A stretch of 64,000 nt of DNA from Agarophyton chilense (lineage: Eukaryota > Rhodophyta > Florideophyceae > Gracilariales > Gracilariaceae): NCBI GenBank assembly GCA_030374765.1, contig JARGXX010000068.1, forward strand, positions 2,976,001 through 3,040,000, written 5' to 3'. Both the position numbers and the translations under genes were made by a program. Under the pieces are notes generated by a model. The model worked only from the letters and a program-made list of their open reading frames with translations. It was not told the origin of the DNA and made no database searches. Positions 56,228 to 64,000 of this stretch are shown here, in pieces; within the stretch, counting starts at the first letter, position 1, and every line of letters begins with the position of its first letter.

Positions 56228-57349
56228 ATGGGACGCGGCAAGTCTTGGTCTCGCGAAGAGTCCGAGGCAGTGGTGAAGGCATGGCGTTTCGTTTCCAACA
56301 CTTTCGTATCTCCCCGCGACCAAGGCGGAAAACATTTCATCCACACCCTTTATCATCGATTCCTGCAACTAGCACCACCTTCTTCCACCGATACCGGCCG
56401 TTGGACTGCTAGGTCACCGACTGCTGTCAAAACTCATTTCGATTCAATCGCCGAAGAAGTGTCCAAGTTCAATCGAGTGCTCCGCACTGTCATCAACCTT
56501 CCGACTACCGTCAATGTAAAGCCGCAACCTGATATACTTCTCCGTGCAGTCATCGCAGTTCATACGCGCGTTATCGATATACCGCAGCTGGATTTCAACA
56601 ATCTTCCACAGGCTATTCCCGAATGGAAGATGTTTTCTGCGTGGCGCATTCTAGCTGGCTCTCCTCGGTTTGCTCCGAAGGCATTTCTGACATGGGTTAC
56701 CGACAACGCGAACACTGTTCCGAGCGATTTGCTACCGCTTTCTTCTGAAGAAAAGAGCGAAGAACGCAAATTTGCAAGACCTGCTATCCCGTCCTTGTCA
56801 GCTCAACACGGTGCTCCCGTGAACAGTGCTAATAGCACCGACCCCGCCAGGCATTTTCAACGTGTTGAGTACAATGCTGGCGGCACAACTGACGATAATG
56901 CCGAGCAAGTGTACAAGAAACGAAGAACACAAGATTCAGCTGGCCGCACTGGGGAAGCGTCCAAAACTATTCCGGGTACAACAGAAGCATATTCTTTGAT
57001 TTCGAATGCTATTCATCGTGTCGCTGACGGTTTAAACGCCGTGGCCGTGGCCCAGGCGGAACGGAATGTCATTTGTCTGCTTAATATGCCACATGTTGAA
57101 ATCACGGAGCGCAGGAAAGTCCTGCTGGACTTGCTACTTGAAAAACACATAAAAAGATTGGAATCTTCCTGCGAAGTTGGGCAAACAGAGCCAGAAAGTG
57201 GTCCGGTTAAAGGAAATCAAGCTGTACATCACCAGACCAATGGAGCCGACGCCATCAGCGTTCAACCTTCTGTGGATTTCCAGGAACCCGCTCAACTTCC
57301 GGAAGGAACAAACCCGAGTAGTGTGACCAATGAACCCCCCGCAGGATGA
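56228..57349 (+). CDS. Trihelix/Myb-SANT-like DNA-binding protein
   Basis: 373 residues. The first 105 look like a Myb/SANT or trihelix-type DNA-binding region: GKSWSREESEAVVKAWRFVS, then GRWTARSPTAVKTHFDSIAE, with the aromatic residues spaced as in tri-helix folds. The middle is polar, with a KKRR nuclear signal near 235. A predicted helical segment near 255-315 may be a dimerisation region. The tail is polar. The layout resembles plant and oomycete Myb/SANT-like proteins, some of which derive from Harbinger-type transposon partners; no transposase is nearby. Confidence 0.55.
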   Translation: MGRGKSWSREESEAVVKAWRFVSNTFVSPRDQGGKHFIHTLYHRFLQLAPPSSTDTGRWTARSPTAVKTHFDSIAEEVSKFNRVLRTVINLPTTVNVKPQPDILLRAVIAVHTRVIDIPQLDFNNLPQAIPEWKMFSAWRILAGSPRFAPKAFLTWVTDNANTVPSDLLPLSSEEKSEERKFARPAIPSLSAQHGAPVNSANSTDPARHFQRVEYNAGGTTDDNAEQVYKKRRTQDSAGRTGEASKTIPGTTEAYSLISNAIHRVADGLNAVAVAQAERNVICLLNMPHVEITERRKVLLDLLLEKHIKRLESSCEVGQTEPESGPVKGNQAVHHQTNGADAISVQPSVDFQEPAQLPEGTNPSSVTNEPPAG

Positions 57350-58475
57350 AAAGTGTACCTGTGCTTTTTGAATTCGAACCACAAGAGCCTATTTTCATTG
57401 TGCGGTCATGGATTTGCTCATGAAAATGAGGCTGCCATGCGACACTCCAACCTCGAAGTTTTTTTATTTGTCGAAGTTCTAGCGAGCAAAATGGTGCATG
57501 CAGAGGTGCTTCCATGACAGTCCAGGTGCAAGTCAGGATTGTCATCGCCTTCGGCATAAATGTATGGTAAAGTTCAACACCTGAACCATCTACAAGTTGC
57601 TGAGAGTAGGTGGACCACAGGACCAAATTGAAAACAGAGAAAGGCTCCGTATGAAGAAATGATAAATGTATTACTTTTGAGGTCCTTGGATGCCAATCCA
57701 GGATGAAGAAATATTGAGCCTAAATTTTAAACTTTGCGGGGGTCTCGCTCGCAATATCTGTACGAAAGTGCAGTCAGTTGTTTACACACAAGAAAGTAGC
57801 AATTACTGCTTTCTATCTCCCGCGAGCGAAGACCCTCACCCCCAATTCGGCCGTGATGCAACATCAATGTCAATGTTCCCTGTCTTCAATTTGATCTTCT
57901 TGTCATGTCGTGATCAGGGTACGATAGGAGTGTAGTGGTTATCCTTCGTACTTCTTATTCTTAAATGATGTCAACTTGATATTTTCCGGTTTCCTGCATT
58001 TGTAATAGTTCGTTGCCCTTCTTCATATTCCTTCTAGGCATTATCTCGCTTATCATTGAAACCCGAGAGCGCGGAATGCTTTCTGCTACATTGCAGTCTC
58101 TCAATACTCCATGTCTCAGAGAGAGCAATGATTCTTCGACATCTCGTGGTAGAGAACATCTCCACTTGGTGTTGTGGTCTCAAGAAGTCTTGCGAGCGTA
58201 TGTTCCTTCGTTGCGACGAAAACCTGCCGGCGGACATTGAATGGTCCCTGAGTGAGTGGTAAGGGTTGAACGAAATCTTGCTAATCGTTTGTTCTCTCCT
58301 TGGCTACTATCTGAATTTCTGCCATTGGCTGCCGCCAGTGACAAAATGCCTACCGCTGCAAGGATTGGCGCGCAGTGTGAGCAGCCTTTACATGGACACG
58401 GTTCTTCAGTTGAGAGCTAGCACAGGTAAACTACTTCTTCCACTTCGCTTGCTATCTAAGTTGTGCTTTTTGCAC
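57350..58475. other. Intergenic, no gene seen
   Basis: 1.1 kb between converging genes. A diverged match to the 13-base word (GTACGAAGGATAAC on the minus strand) lies near 57938-57951. No gene seen. Confidence 0.45.
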
Positions 58476-59162
58476 TCATTTGGTAGAAGACGACGTAAGA
58501 TGGTCTGCTAAGCCCTCGCATGCACCCTCAATGAGATCTAATGCATACTCAAACCCATCGGCGCCTGACCAGTAGGGATCTGGGATGGGTTGTCCCTTGA
58601 AGCTTTCATCTGGACTAAATTCACTCATGAGGACAATTTGCGCTTTTGGATTATCGACCTTCCAGTACAGTCGAGCAGTTTCGATTGCTCTGAGATTATG
58701 ACTGTCCATGGCTACGATGACCTCAAATTGATCGAAATCGTCTTTGACTAGAGGACGTGAACGGCTCTCTAGTTCAAGCCCCCGCTTGGTGGCAGCAGCA
58801 CGCATGCGAGGGTCGGCAAGGTCGCCTTCGTGGTAACTAAATCCGTTTTCCTTGTACCAGTTTGAACTGCCACCGCCGGTGCCGCAAGAATCAACAAAGA
58901 AATGCGATAGAATATCTCGTTTGTCCAATACGGTCTTCATGATCGCCTCCGCTGCTGGAGAACGACAGATGTTTCCTGTGCAGAGCATAAGGATGCCACG
59001 GGTTTGAGTGGAAGTCGACATGGTGTTGGTGTGTGTCAGGGAAGCGCGGCGTTTAGGGTGGGTTTTAGGTGTGCCACGAAGGCGACGAAGTGGACAAAGG
59101 AAAGTGGGTGATTTTGATTGCGGCTTGGAAAGCGGAGATGACGAAACGAACGAGGCAACCAT
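58476..59162 (-). CDS. Low-molecular-weight protein tyrosine phosphatase, plastid-targeted
   Basis: 228 residues. Residues 1-50 are a transit peptide (MVASFVSSSPLSKPQSKSPT, Ser/Pro/Lys-rich). The catalytic domain starts at TRGILMLCTGNICRSPAAEA, which has the C-x5-R-S active loop. The general acid is in IPDPYWSGADGF. SCGTGG and VAMDSHNLRA are also family marks. The length of the mature part (about 175) fits the family. Land plants have a plastid form of this phosphatase. A second Met (MSTSTQTR) could give a cytosolic form. Confidence 0.9.
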   Translation of the reverse strand: MVASFVSSSPLSKPQSKSPTFLCPLRRLRGTPKTHPKRRASLTHTNTMSTSTQTRGILMLCTGNICRSPAAEAIMKTVLDKRDILSHFFVDSCGTGGGSSNWYKENGFSYHEGDLADPRMRAAATKRGLELESRSRPLVKDDFDQFEVIVAMDSHNLRAIETARLYWKVDNPKAQIVLMSEFSPDESFKGQPIPDPYWSGADGFEYALDLIEGACEGLADHLTSSSTK

Positions 59163-59874
59163 GTTTTGCGAGGGAAAGGCGACAATGTGTCAAACAGACC
59201 TGAGAAACAGGCCTTTTGGAACGCTTCGAGTGCAACAGAAGGCGCCGGTCACTTGATTCGGCGCGGTGCGCAGTGAGAGGCAGAGGTGCCGCCGATATCC
59301 ATTTCGAAAGGATGCCTTTCTGTTAGAGCCGTATCTATTGGCAGCGGCACCAATAGAGGGCGTTCCGGGCGTGTCCGCAAGAAAGCCTTTCATCGGTGGC
59401 CAACAACCTACACTCTGCTTTCGGCATCAGCGGTGCCAAAAAACCCGAAAACCAGACAGGGTTGACCCTACATTGCCTTTAACAGCCAGCAAATGAGCCA
59501 CTAGCGTGCAGCCACGCTCTACACTACGTGTAATATATCAAGGGCGTACTGTTGTTCCAGACGGATTGCTCCACTCTAGTATTGTAGAGCCCTTTATCTT
59601 GTACTCGCAGGCACACTTTCAAATTTGTACCAAATTTGAAAAGTCTACCTTCTCGCCGTTGAGCACTTAATGGTGATGTTGGGACATGCCAGTGTTCATG
59701 GTATTAGCTTTGTGTAGAGCTATGTGTTCTGCACCATAGCCCGCCGCCGCCTACCGTCACTGATACTTCAACAAAACTTCCAAAGCCGGTTACAACCGCT
59801 TCGCTGTGCCTAAACCGCACCCTTTCGTGCATAAGTTTCCGCTCTCGTAAGCCGGGACCCGTGCAGCTTCTTAC
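59163..59874. promoter_or_regulatory. Divergent upstream region, phosphatase / Dicer
   Basis: 712 bases between the phosphatase start and the Dicer start. No gene seen; it must hold both promoters. Confidence 0.4.
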
Positions 59875-62800
59875 ATGACTGTCAAATCTGATTCCAACAC
59901 AATGAAAGAACCGTCTCTTCAACTTCCACATTCGCGGCGCCAACGTCATCAACGTCGTCGAAATTCTAAAGAACGTTTGCCTCCTGATTCGCACGTCCGT
60001 TTCACGCTTGAATGGGGGTCTGACTCAGATTCTGCCGATTCCGAGCCGTTTACGAACGAGTCTTCCATAACAAACCAAATTTCTTCGTCGGTTGTGAGTT
60101 CCTCGATGTTGAACGTGGAAAAGGATTTAGTTGACCCAGGCAAATCACTAAAGGCTGGAGGGCCAAGCCAATCTGCCCCAGCCATCCTACCAACCCAAAC
60201 CCCGCATCCAGAATCATCAATCATTCCGCGTCGCTATCAGTTGGAAATCCTTAGGCGAGCCAAGGAAACCAACGTCATAGCTGTGCTTGAAACCGGCGCC
60301 GGAAAAACTCTCGTAGCAGCTCTTCTAACCAAGGAAACACTTGAATCGTTTCATAACCCTACGATGACGGCCAGATCTTTTTCACCTTCATCTCTGCTTC
60401 CGCATGAACACCCATCATCGCAAAGTACATTAGGAGCTGTTGAGCCAAATGTCGACGCGTCTTATGGAGCCATTCAATCTATACAAAACCCTGGAGTGCA
60501 TAGTCTTTGCTCAGAGCTCGAGGCACAGTTGCCACAAACTATTTCCGATAAAACAGGAACTCTAAATGAATCGCCGGAAACCCCTACTAAAGAACTTGAT
60601 ACCCTTGATGAGAGATCTGGACAAATGGAAGTATCTCAGAGTAACTCAGCTTCACCCAAAGACAAGAAGCCTATATCGGATGCAAACCATACAGGCTCAG
60701 TCCCGCCCTCCACAAATCTTGCTGTGGATGAGGCCGCCGTTATTTCTGATGACTTGAATGCCACAAACATCGACTCTTCGACTCAAAAACGTATGAATTC
60801 CATCCCATCTTTATTCAACATAAATAGGAACCCTGTCCCCTTAAAGCAAGTTGTGTTTGTTGTGCATCGCGTCGCATTGGTTCCGCAGCAAGCATCGGTA
60901 CTGCAGTCAGTGTTACCGCCTGGACATCGAGTTGGCGTTTTTTATGGTGATAGAAGTGGAGATGACTGGTCGTCGTCAGAGTGGATCCACAAACTGCGAT
61001 CGAAAACTGTTCTAGTAATGACTGCTCAAATTCTTCTCAATCTTCTTCGTCACGGTATCGTCAATATCCAAGATCTGGCGCTTCTTATCCTGGATGAAGT
61101 CCATCACGCGACTGGGAACCACCCGTACAGCCGTATTTTCGTTGAGTTCTATCATACGATTCCTCAAGATTGCCCCCGTCCGCGTGTTTTCGGGATGACG
61201 GCAACTCCCATCAAACGCAAGGCACAAACGAGCTCAGAGCTGCGTTGCTTGAACGGTATTTGCGCACTAGAAGCTACCTTAGATGCCGAGATTGTCACTC
61301 TTCCGGATGATCACAGCGAAGAGTTCGATAAGCACGTTCCAAAGCCGGAAGAACTTGTTCTAGAATACAAGGGAAATCAAGGCGTAGGAGGCAATGAGAA
61401 ATCGAACGACGATGATCTTGAATCAAGTGAATCAAGAGTTCTCTCTATATTAGAGAGTGATAGCAATTCTGAAAAGAACGAAGACCGTCAAGAGAATGAT
61501 TCAAATATGGATGAAGAATATCAGAATCCCTGTGGTCTAGGAAATGATGACAGTAGTTTTCAAGCCGACGAGATCAAAGTTATTGATCATATTTGCCGAA
61601 AACTTGGTTTCATTGCTGCCCATGAGTTCGCACTGCGTCTTTGTCAAGCGTCAGGAAGGGAACAACGAGAAGTTGGAACCGATTTGCTCTCCGAGCTTTG
61701 CGCAAAACAAATCAAGACCGCTGGCATCCCAGAAAAAGTATCAAAGCTTCTCGACCTTTTATGTTCAGAATGGTTGAGATGCGAAGAAGAAACAAAATCT
61801 TCCCCGTGCGCAACAGACGAGTTTCGATGTATCGTTTTTATTCACGAACGGAGTTGTTCCCTTGCGCTGACATGGCTAATCAATGCTGCTTTTCAACATT
61901 TGAATAAGAAGGCGTTGCGCGCCAGATCTGTTGTCGGCTGCCAAAACAACGACTCTCTAATTCGCATGTCGCGTTCTCAGCTCATACGAACTCTCAGTGA
62001 TTTTCGCAAAGGAGTGTTTGGCATACTAGTGGCAACCGATGTTGTCGAGGAAGGACTCGATGTTCCTGCTTGCCGTCTTGTCGTCTCTTTTGACATGTTA
62101 CAGTCACCAACCGCCTACATGCAAGCTCGAGGAAGAGCGAGGAGAAAGAATGCTCGGTATGTTGTGTTTCTAGAAGAAAAGAAGAGGTCGTGTATCGAAG
62201 CGTTTCTCTCTGCAAGAAGAGGAGCACTTGTAATGAATCACGTAGCAAAAGGAAACCATCTCTCTGAAGACGAGAAAAAATTGCTCCGTGCAAACTATTT
62301 GGCCGGAAATGTTGTCAAAGGTGAGATGTTGTGCTCACGTACTACAAACGCAAAGGTTGGACCATCAGAAGCTGTGAGTTTGCTGGAGACGTATTGCAAT
62401 ATGAAGGCATCACAATGGGGTGTTGATAATCCAAAACCTGAGTACGCTATAACCGGAAAACCGGGGGTGTTCTTCGCTACTGTGAGGATAAACGCGAAGT
62501 CTGGCATCGATGGTGGTTGTTGTAACATACCTCAGACATCCGAAACGTTTGCGCGTCGGTATGCAGCGCTAGATGCCTACAAGAAATTGTACCAAATTGG
62601 AGAGGTTGACTCTTACCTATTACCCCGACGCCCGTCTCGATCCCAACGTGTGCTTCGAACAGCTGGATTGAAATCGGAGACAAACATGCGGATACAGCCC
62701 GTCAAAAGCCGACGCCGAAGCCGAGAGGTGCAATCAAAGGCGTCGAAGAAGAAAAAGCGTGTTCGAAGTTGCAATGTACATCATCCTGGCGTCTTGCAAT

Positions 62801-64000
62801 TAGAAACTTCCGAAACTACGCAAAGGAATCAAGCTGACAATGACAATGAGCAAAAATATTCAGCGAGTAGTGTAGCAACAGTTCCTGTTCAGAAATCTAC
62901 GATATCTCCTTATGTTGGGCCACCCGCGATTCCGAAGAAGTTATACATGTACATTGTGAAGCTTGATTGTGATATGTCAAACATGGCATGGTATGAGCCA
63001 CATAAGCGGGAACAATTCGGCCTCCTCGTCCGAGAACAGCTTTTAGCTGAAGACTTGACTGCCGTGCGATGTCCAACTGGGAAGAGTTTATTTTCGCTTG
63101 AGTACCAAAAGGACATTGAATGGTCTCCTGATTTTCATATGAAAGCACAGAAATATGTTCTGTTCTTGCAGCTATGCCTTTGGGGCCGAACTCCTGGGTC
63201 ACTTAGAGCTCTAGAGATCGCCGCCGAGGAAAAGGCAAGAGGTTCAATCGCTGGTTTTCTGCTCGTGCCGCTCACAAAACCCTCAAGTATGGACTACGAC
63301 ATAGACTGGGGATCAATAGAACGTGCTATATGTCTCAAATGGAAAGAGAAGCGAAACGATGAGGATGACAGTATGAACCAAAAGTCTTTCGAACATTCTC
63401 TCGTGTGTTCTTCCCATGAGGATTTGGATCGCGTTTACATATCTGGTCAAATTGATGAGAAAGTTACGGCAGATTCTTCCGTTGAAGGTTACCTTAACGC
63501 TGAGCTGTTCAAAACATTTGTGGATTATTACCGAGATAGGCATAAGCTAATTCTGAAGAACTGTGTGCAGCCTATGGTACCTGCAGCAAGTGTTCGAAGC
63601 ACCATGAACCAACTGTCCATTTCATTATTTATGTTGCCAGTTGAAACATGCTATTTGATTCCGATATCACCGCAAGCATGTTTTATAACGGGCATGCTGC
63701 CGGCGTGGCAGACATTCCTGGCCATACGAAACTGTTGGAGAAGGAATAGTGTGAAAGATTGTCCAGTCGGATTTCTTGACTTCGCAAAAGCATTACAGCC
63801 CAACATCAGTTATGTTACGAGAGGAGTGGCGGACTTATCATACGAGCGATTGGAGTTTCTTGGAGATGCTGTGCTCAAAGTGCTTTTCTCAATGGTTACT
63901 TTTGTCCGTAATCCGGAAGACGGTGAAGGGATTTTGAGTGACATAAGAGATATAGAGGTGAGTAATCAACGATTAGCTGACTTGGCTATACAAATGAAGC
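59875..64000 (+). CDS. Dicer-like endoribonuclease, 5' part, cut by window end
   Basis: Open from the ATG at 59875 to the window end, 1375 codons without an intron or stop. Order: disordered N-terminus (1-115); RIG-I-type helicase with Walker A LETGAGKT (138-145), DEVH box (407-410), MTATP (441-445), a second half with ATDVVEEGLDVPACRLVVSF and QARGRARR (750-757); Dicer dimerisation fold (about 800-900, ending AALDAYKKLYQ); basic linker; a PAZ-like region near 1150-1245 (LFKTFVDYYRDRHKLILKNC, then QPMVP); and the first RNase III signature ERLEFLGDAVL (1324-1334). It processes double-stranded RNA into small RNAs. A polar insert of about 170 residues splits Walker A from the next motif, and another follows MTATP. 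The second RNase III and dsRNA-binding domains must lie beyond the window. Confidence 0.95.
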   Translation, partial: MTVKSDSNTMKEPSLQLPHSRRQRHQRRRNSKERLPPDSHVRFTLEWGSDSDSADSEPFTNESSITNQISSSVVSSSMLNVEKDLVDPGKSLKAGGPSQSAPAILPTQTPHPESSIIPRRYQLEILRRAKETNVIAVLETGAGKTLVAALLTKETLESFHNPTMTARSFSPSSLLPHEHPSSQSTLGAVEPNVDASYGAIQSIQNPGVHSLCSELEAQLPQTISDKTGTLNESPETPTKELDTLDERSGQMEVSQSNSASPKDKKPISDANHTGSVPPSTNLAVDEAAVISDDLNATNIDSSTQKRMNSIPSLFNINRNPVPLKQVVFVVHRVALVPQQASVLQSVLPPGHRVGVFYGDRSGDDWSSSEWIHKLRSKTVLVMTAQILLNLLRHGIVNIQDLALLILDEVHHATGNHPYSRIFVEFYHTIPQDCPRPRVFGMTATPIKRKAQTSSELRCLNGICALEATLDAEIVTLPDDHSEEFDKHVPKPEELVLEYKGNQGVGGNEKSNDDDLESSESRVLSILESDSNSEKNEDRQENDSNMDEEYQNPCGLGNDDSSFQADEIKVIDHICRKLGFIAAHEFALRLCQASGREQREVGTDLLSELCAKQIKTAGIPEKVSKLLDLLCSEWLRCEEETKSSPCATDEFRCIVFIHERSCSLALTWLINAAFQHLNKKALRARSVVGCQNNDSLIRMSRSQLIRTLSDFRKGVFGILVATDVVEEGLDVPACRLVVSFDMLQSPTAYMQARGRARRKNARYVVFLEEKKRSCIEAFLSARRGALVMNHVAKGNHLSEDEKKLLRANYLAGNVVKGEMLCSRTTNAKVGPSEAVSLLETYCNMKASQWGVDNPKPEYAITGKPGVFFATVRINAKSGIDGGCCNIPQTSETFARRYAALDAYKKLYQIGEVDSYLLPRRPSRSQRVLRTAGLKSETNMRIQPVKSRRRSREVQSKASKKKKRVRSCNVHHPGVLQLETSETTQRNQADNDNEQKYSASSVATVPVQKSTISPYVGPPAIPKKLYMYIVKLDCDMSNMAWYEPHKREQFGLLVREQLLAEDLTAVRCPTGKSLFSLEYQKDIEWSPDFHMKAQKYVLFLQLCLWGRTPGSLRALEIAAEEKARGSIAGFLLVPLTKPSSMDYDIDWGSIERAICLKWKEKRNDEDDSMNQKSFEHSLVCSSHEDLDRVYISGQIDEKVTADSSVEGYLNAELFKTFVDYYRDRHKLILKNCVQPMVPAASVRSTMNQLSISLFMLPVETCYLIPISPQACFITGMLPAWQTFLAIRNCWRRNSVKDCPVGFLDFAKALQPNISYVTRGVADLSYERLEFLGDAVLKVLFSMVTFVRNPEDGEGILSDIRDIEVSNQRLADLAIQMK

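Overview
This window is nuclear DNA of a photosynthetic eukaryote, most probably a red alga (rhodophyte), perhaps a florideophyte such as Chondrus; the genus is a guess. The evidence is a nuclear gene for a phycobilisome linker with a transit peptide, a nuclear CpcS/CpeS-type phycobiliprotein lyase, a RedCAP-like two-motif light-harvesting protein, and a plastid-type lipoamide dehydrogenase, all beside ordinary eukaryotic genes (polyubiquitin, beta-tubulin, YJU2, SPB4, Dicer). Most genes are one long exon. The few introns I can place are short (about 57-153 bases) with GT..AG ends.

Layout. 0.4-8.1 kb: mitochondrial ribosomal protein bL28m, six-unit polyubiquitin, mitochondrial aconitase and, head to head with it, the Fe-S assembly factor ISCA1. 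9.3-9.9 kb: RedCAP-like antenna protein. 10-14.8 kb: a long stretch with no supportable gene. 14.9-20.7 kb: a C2H2 zinc-finger protein, a 473-residue unknown, a prolyl-4-hydroxylase-like remnant, a CAP/SCP protein and an interrupted TraB-like gene. 21-27.9 kb: plastid lipoamide dehydrogenase, the DEAD-box helicase SPB4/DDX55, a two-domain rhodanese and an AMP-forming ligase resembling o-succinylbenzoyl-CoA ligase with a peroxisomal-type C-terminus. 29-34.1 kb: a five-helix membrane protein, then a visibly GC-rich block with QTRT2 and, divergent from it, a protein O-mannosyltransferase without a MIR domain. 34.3-39.6 kb: alanine aminotransferase, phycobiliprotein lyase, a DEK_C/SWIB protein. 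41.6-46.7 kb: an RGG-rich RNA-binding protein, a putative mitochondrial bS1-like protein, a three-exon NSI/Ycf52-type acetyltransferase and a bacterial-looking membrane protein. 48.5-52.9 kb: a GNAT-Nudix fusion, the phycobilisome linker and YJU2. 53.4-64 kb: beta-tubulin, a trihelix-like protein, a plastid low-molecular-weight tyrosine phosphatase and the 5' 1375 codons of Dicer, which runs off the window.

The genes do not form one pathway. Local themes are mitochondrial Fe-S metabolism (aconitase next to ISCA1), red-lineage light harvesting (RedCAP, lyase, linker), RNA metabolism (SPB4, YJU2, Dicer, QTRT2) and organelle metabolism. Five plastid proteins share an N-terminal M-x(1-3)-F-V start. 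The items most worth a second look are the GNAT-Nudix fusion, the MIR-less O-mannosyltransferase, the three-exon acetyltransferase that seems to lack its acetyl-CoA loop, the interrupted TraB-like gene, and a 13-base word repeated exactly in four gene-poor places. All calls are from reading the sequence; no database search was run.
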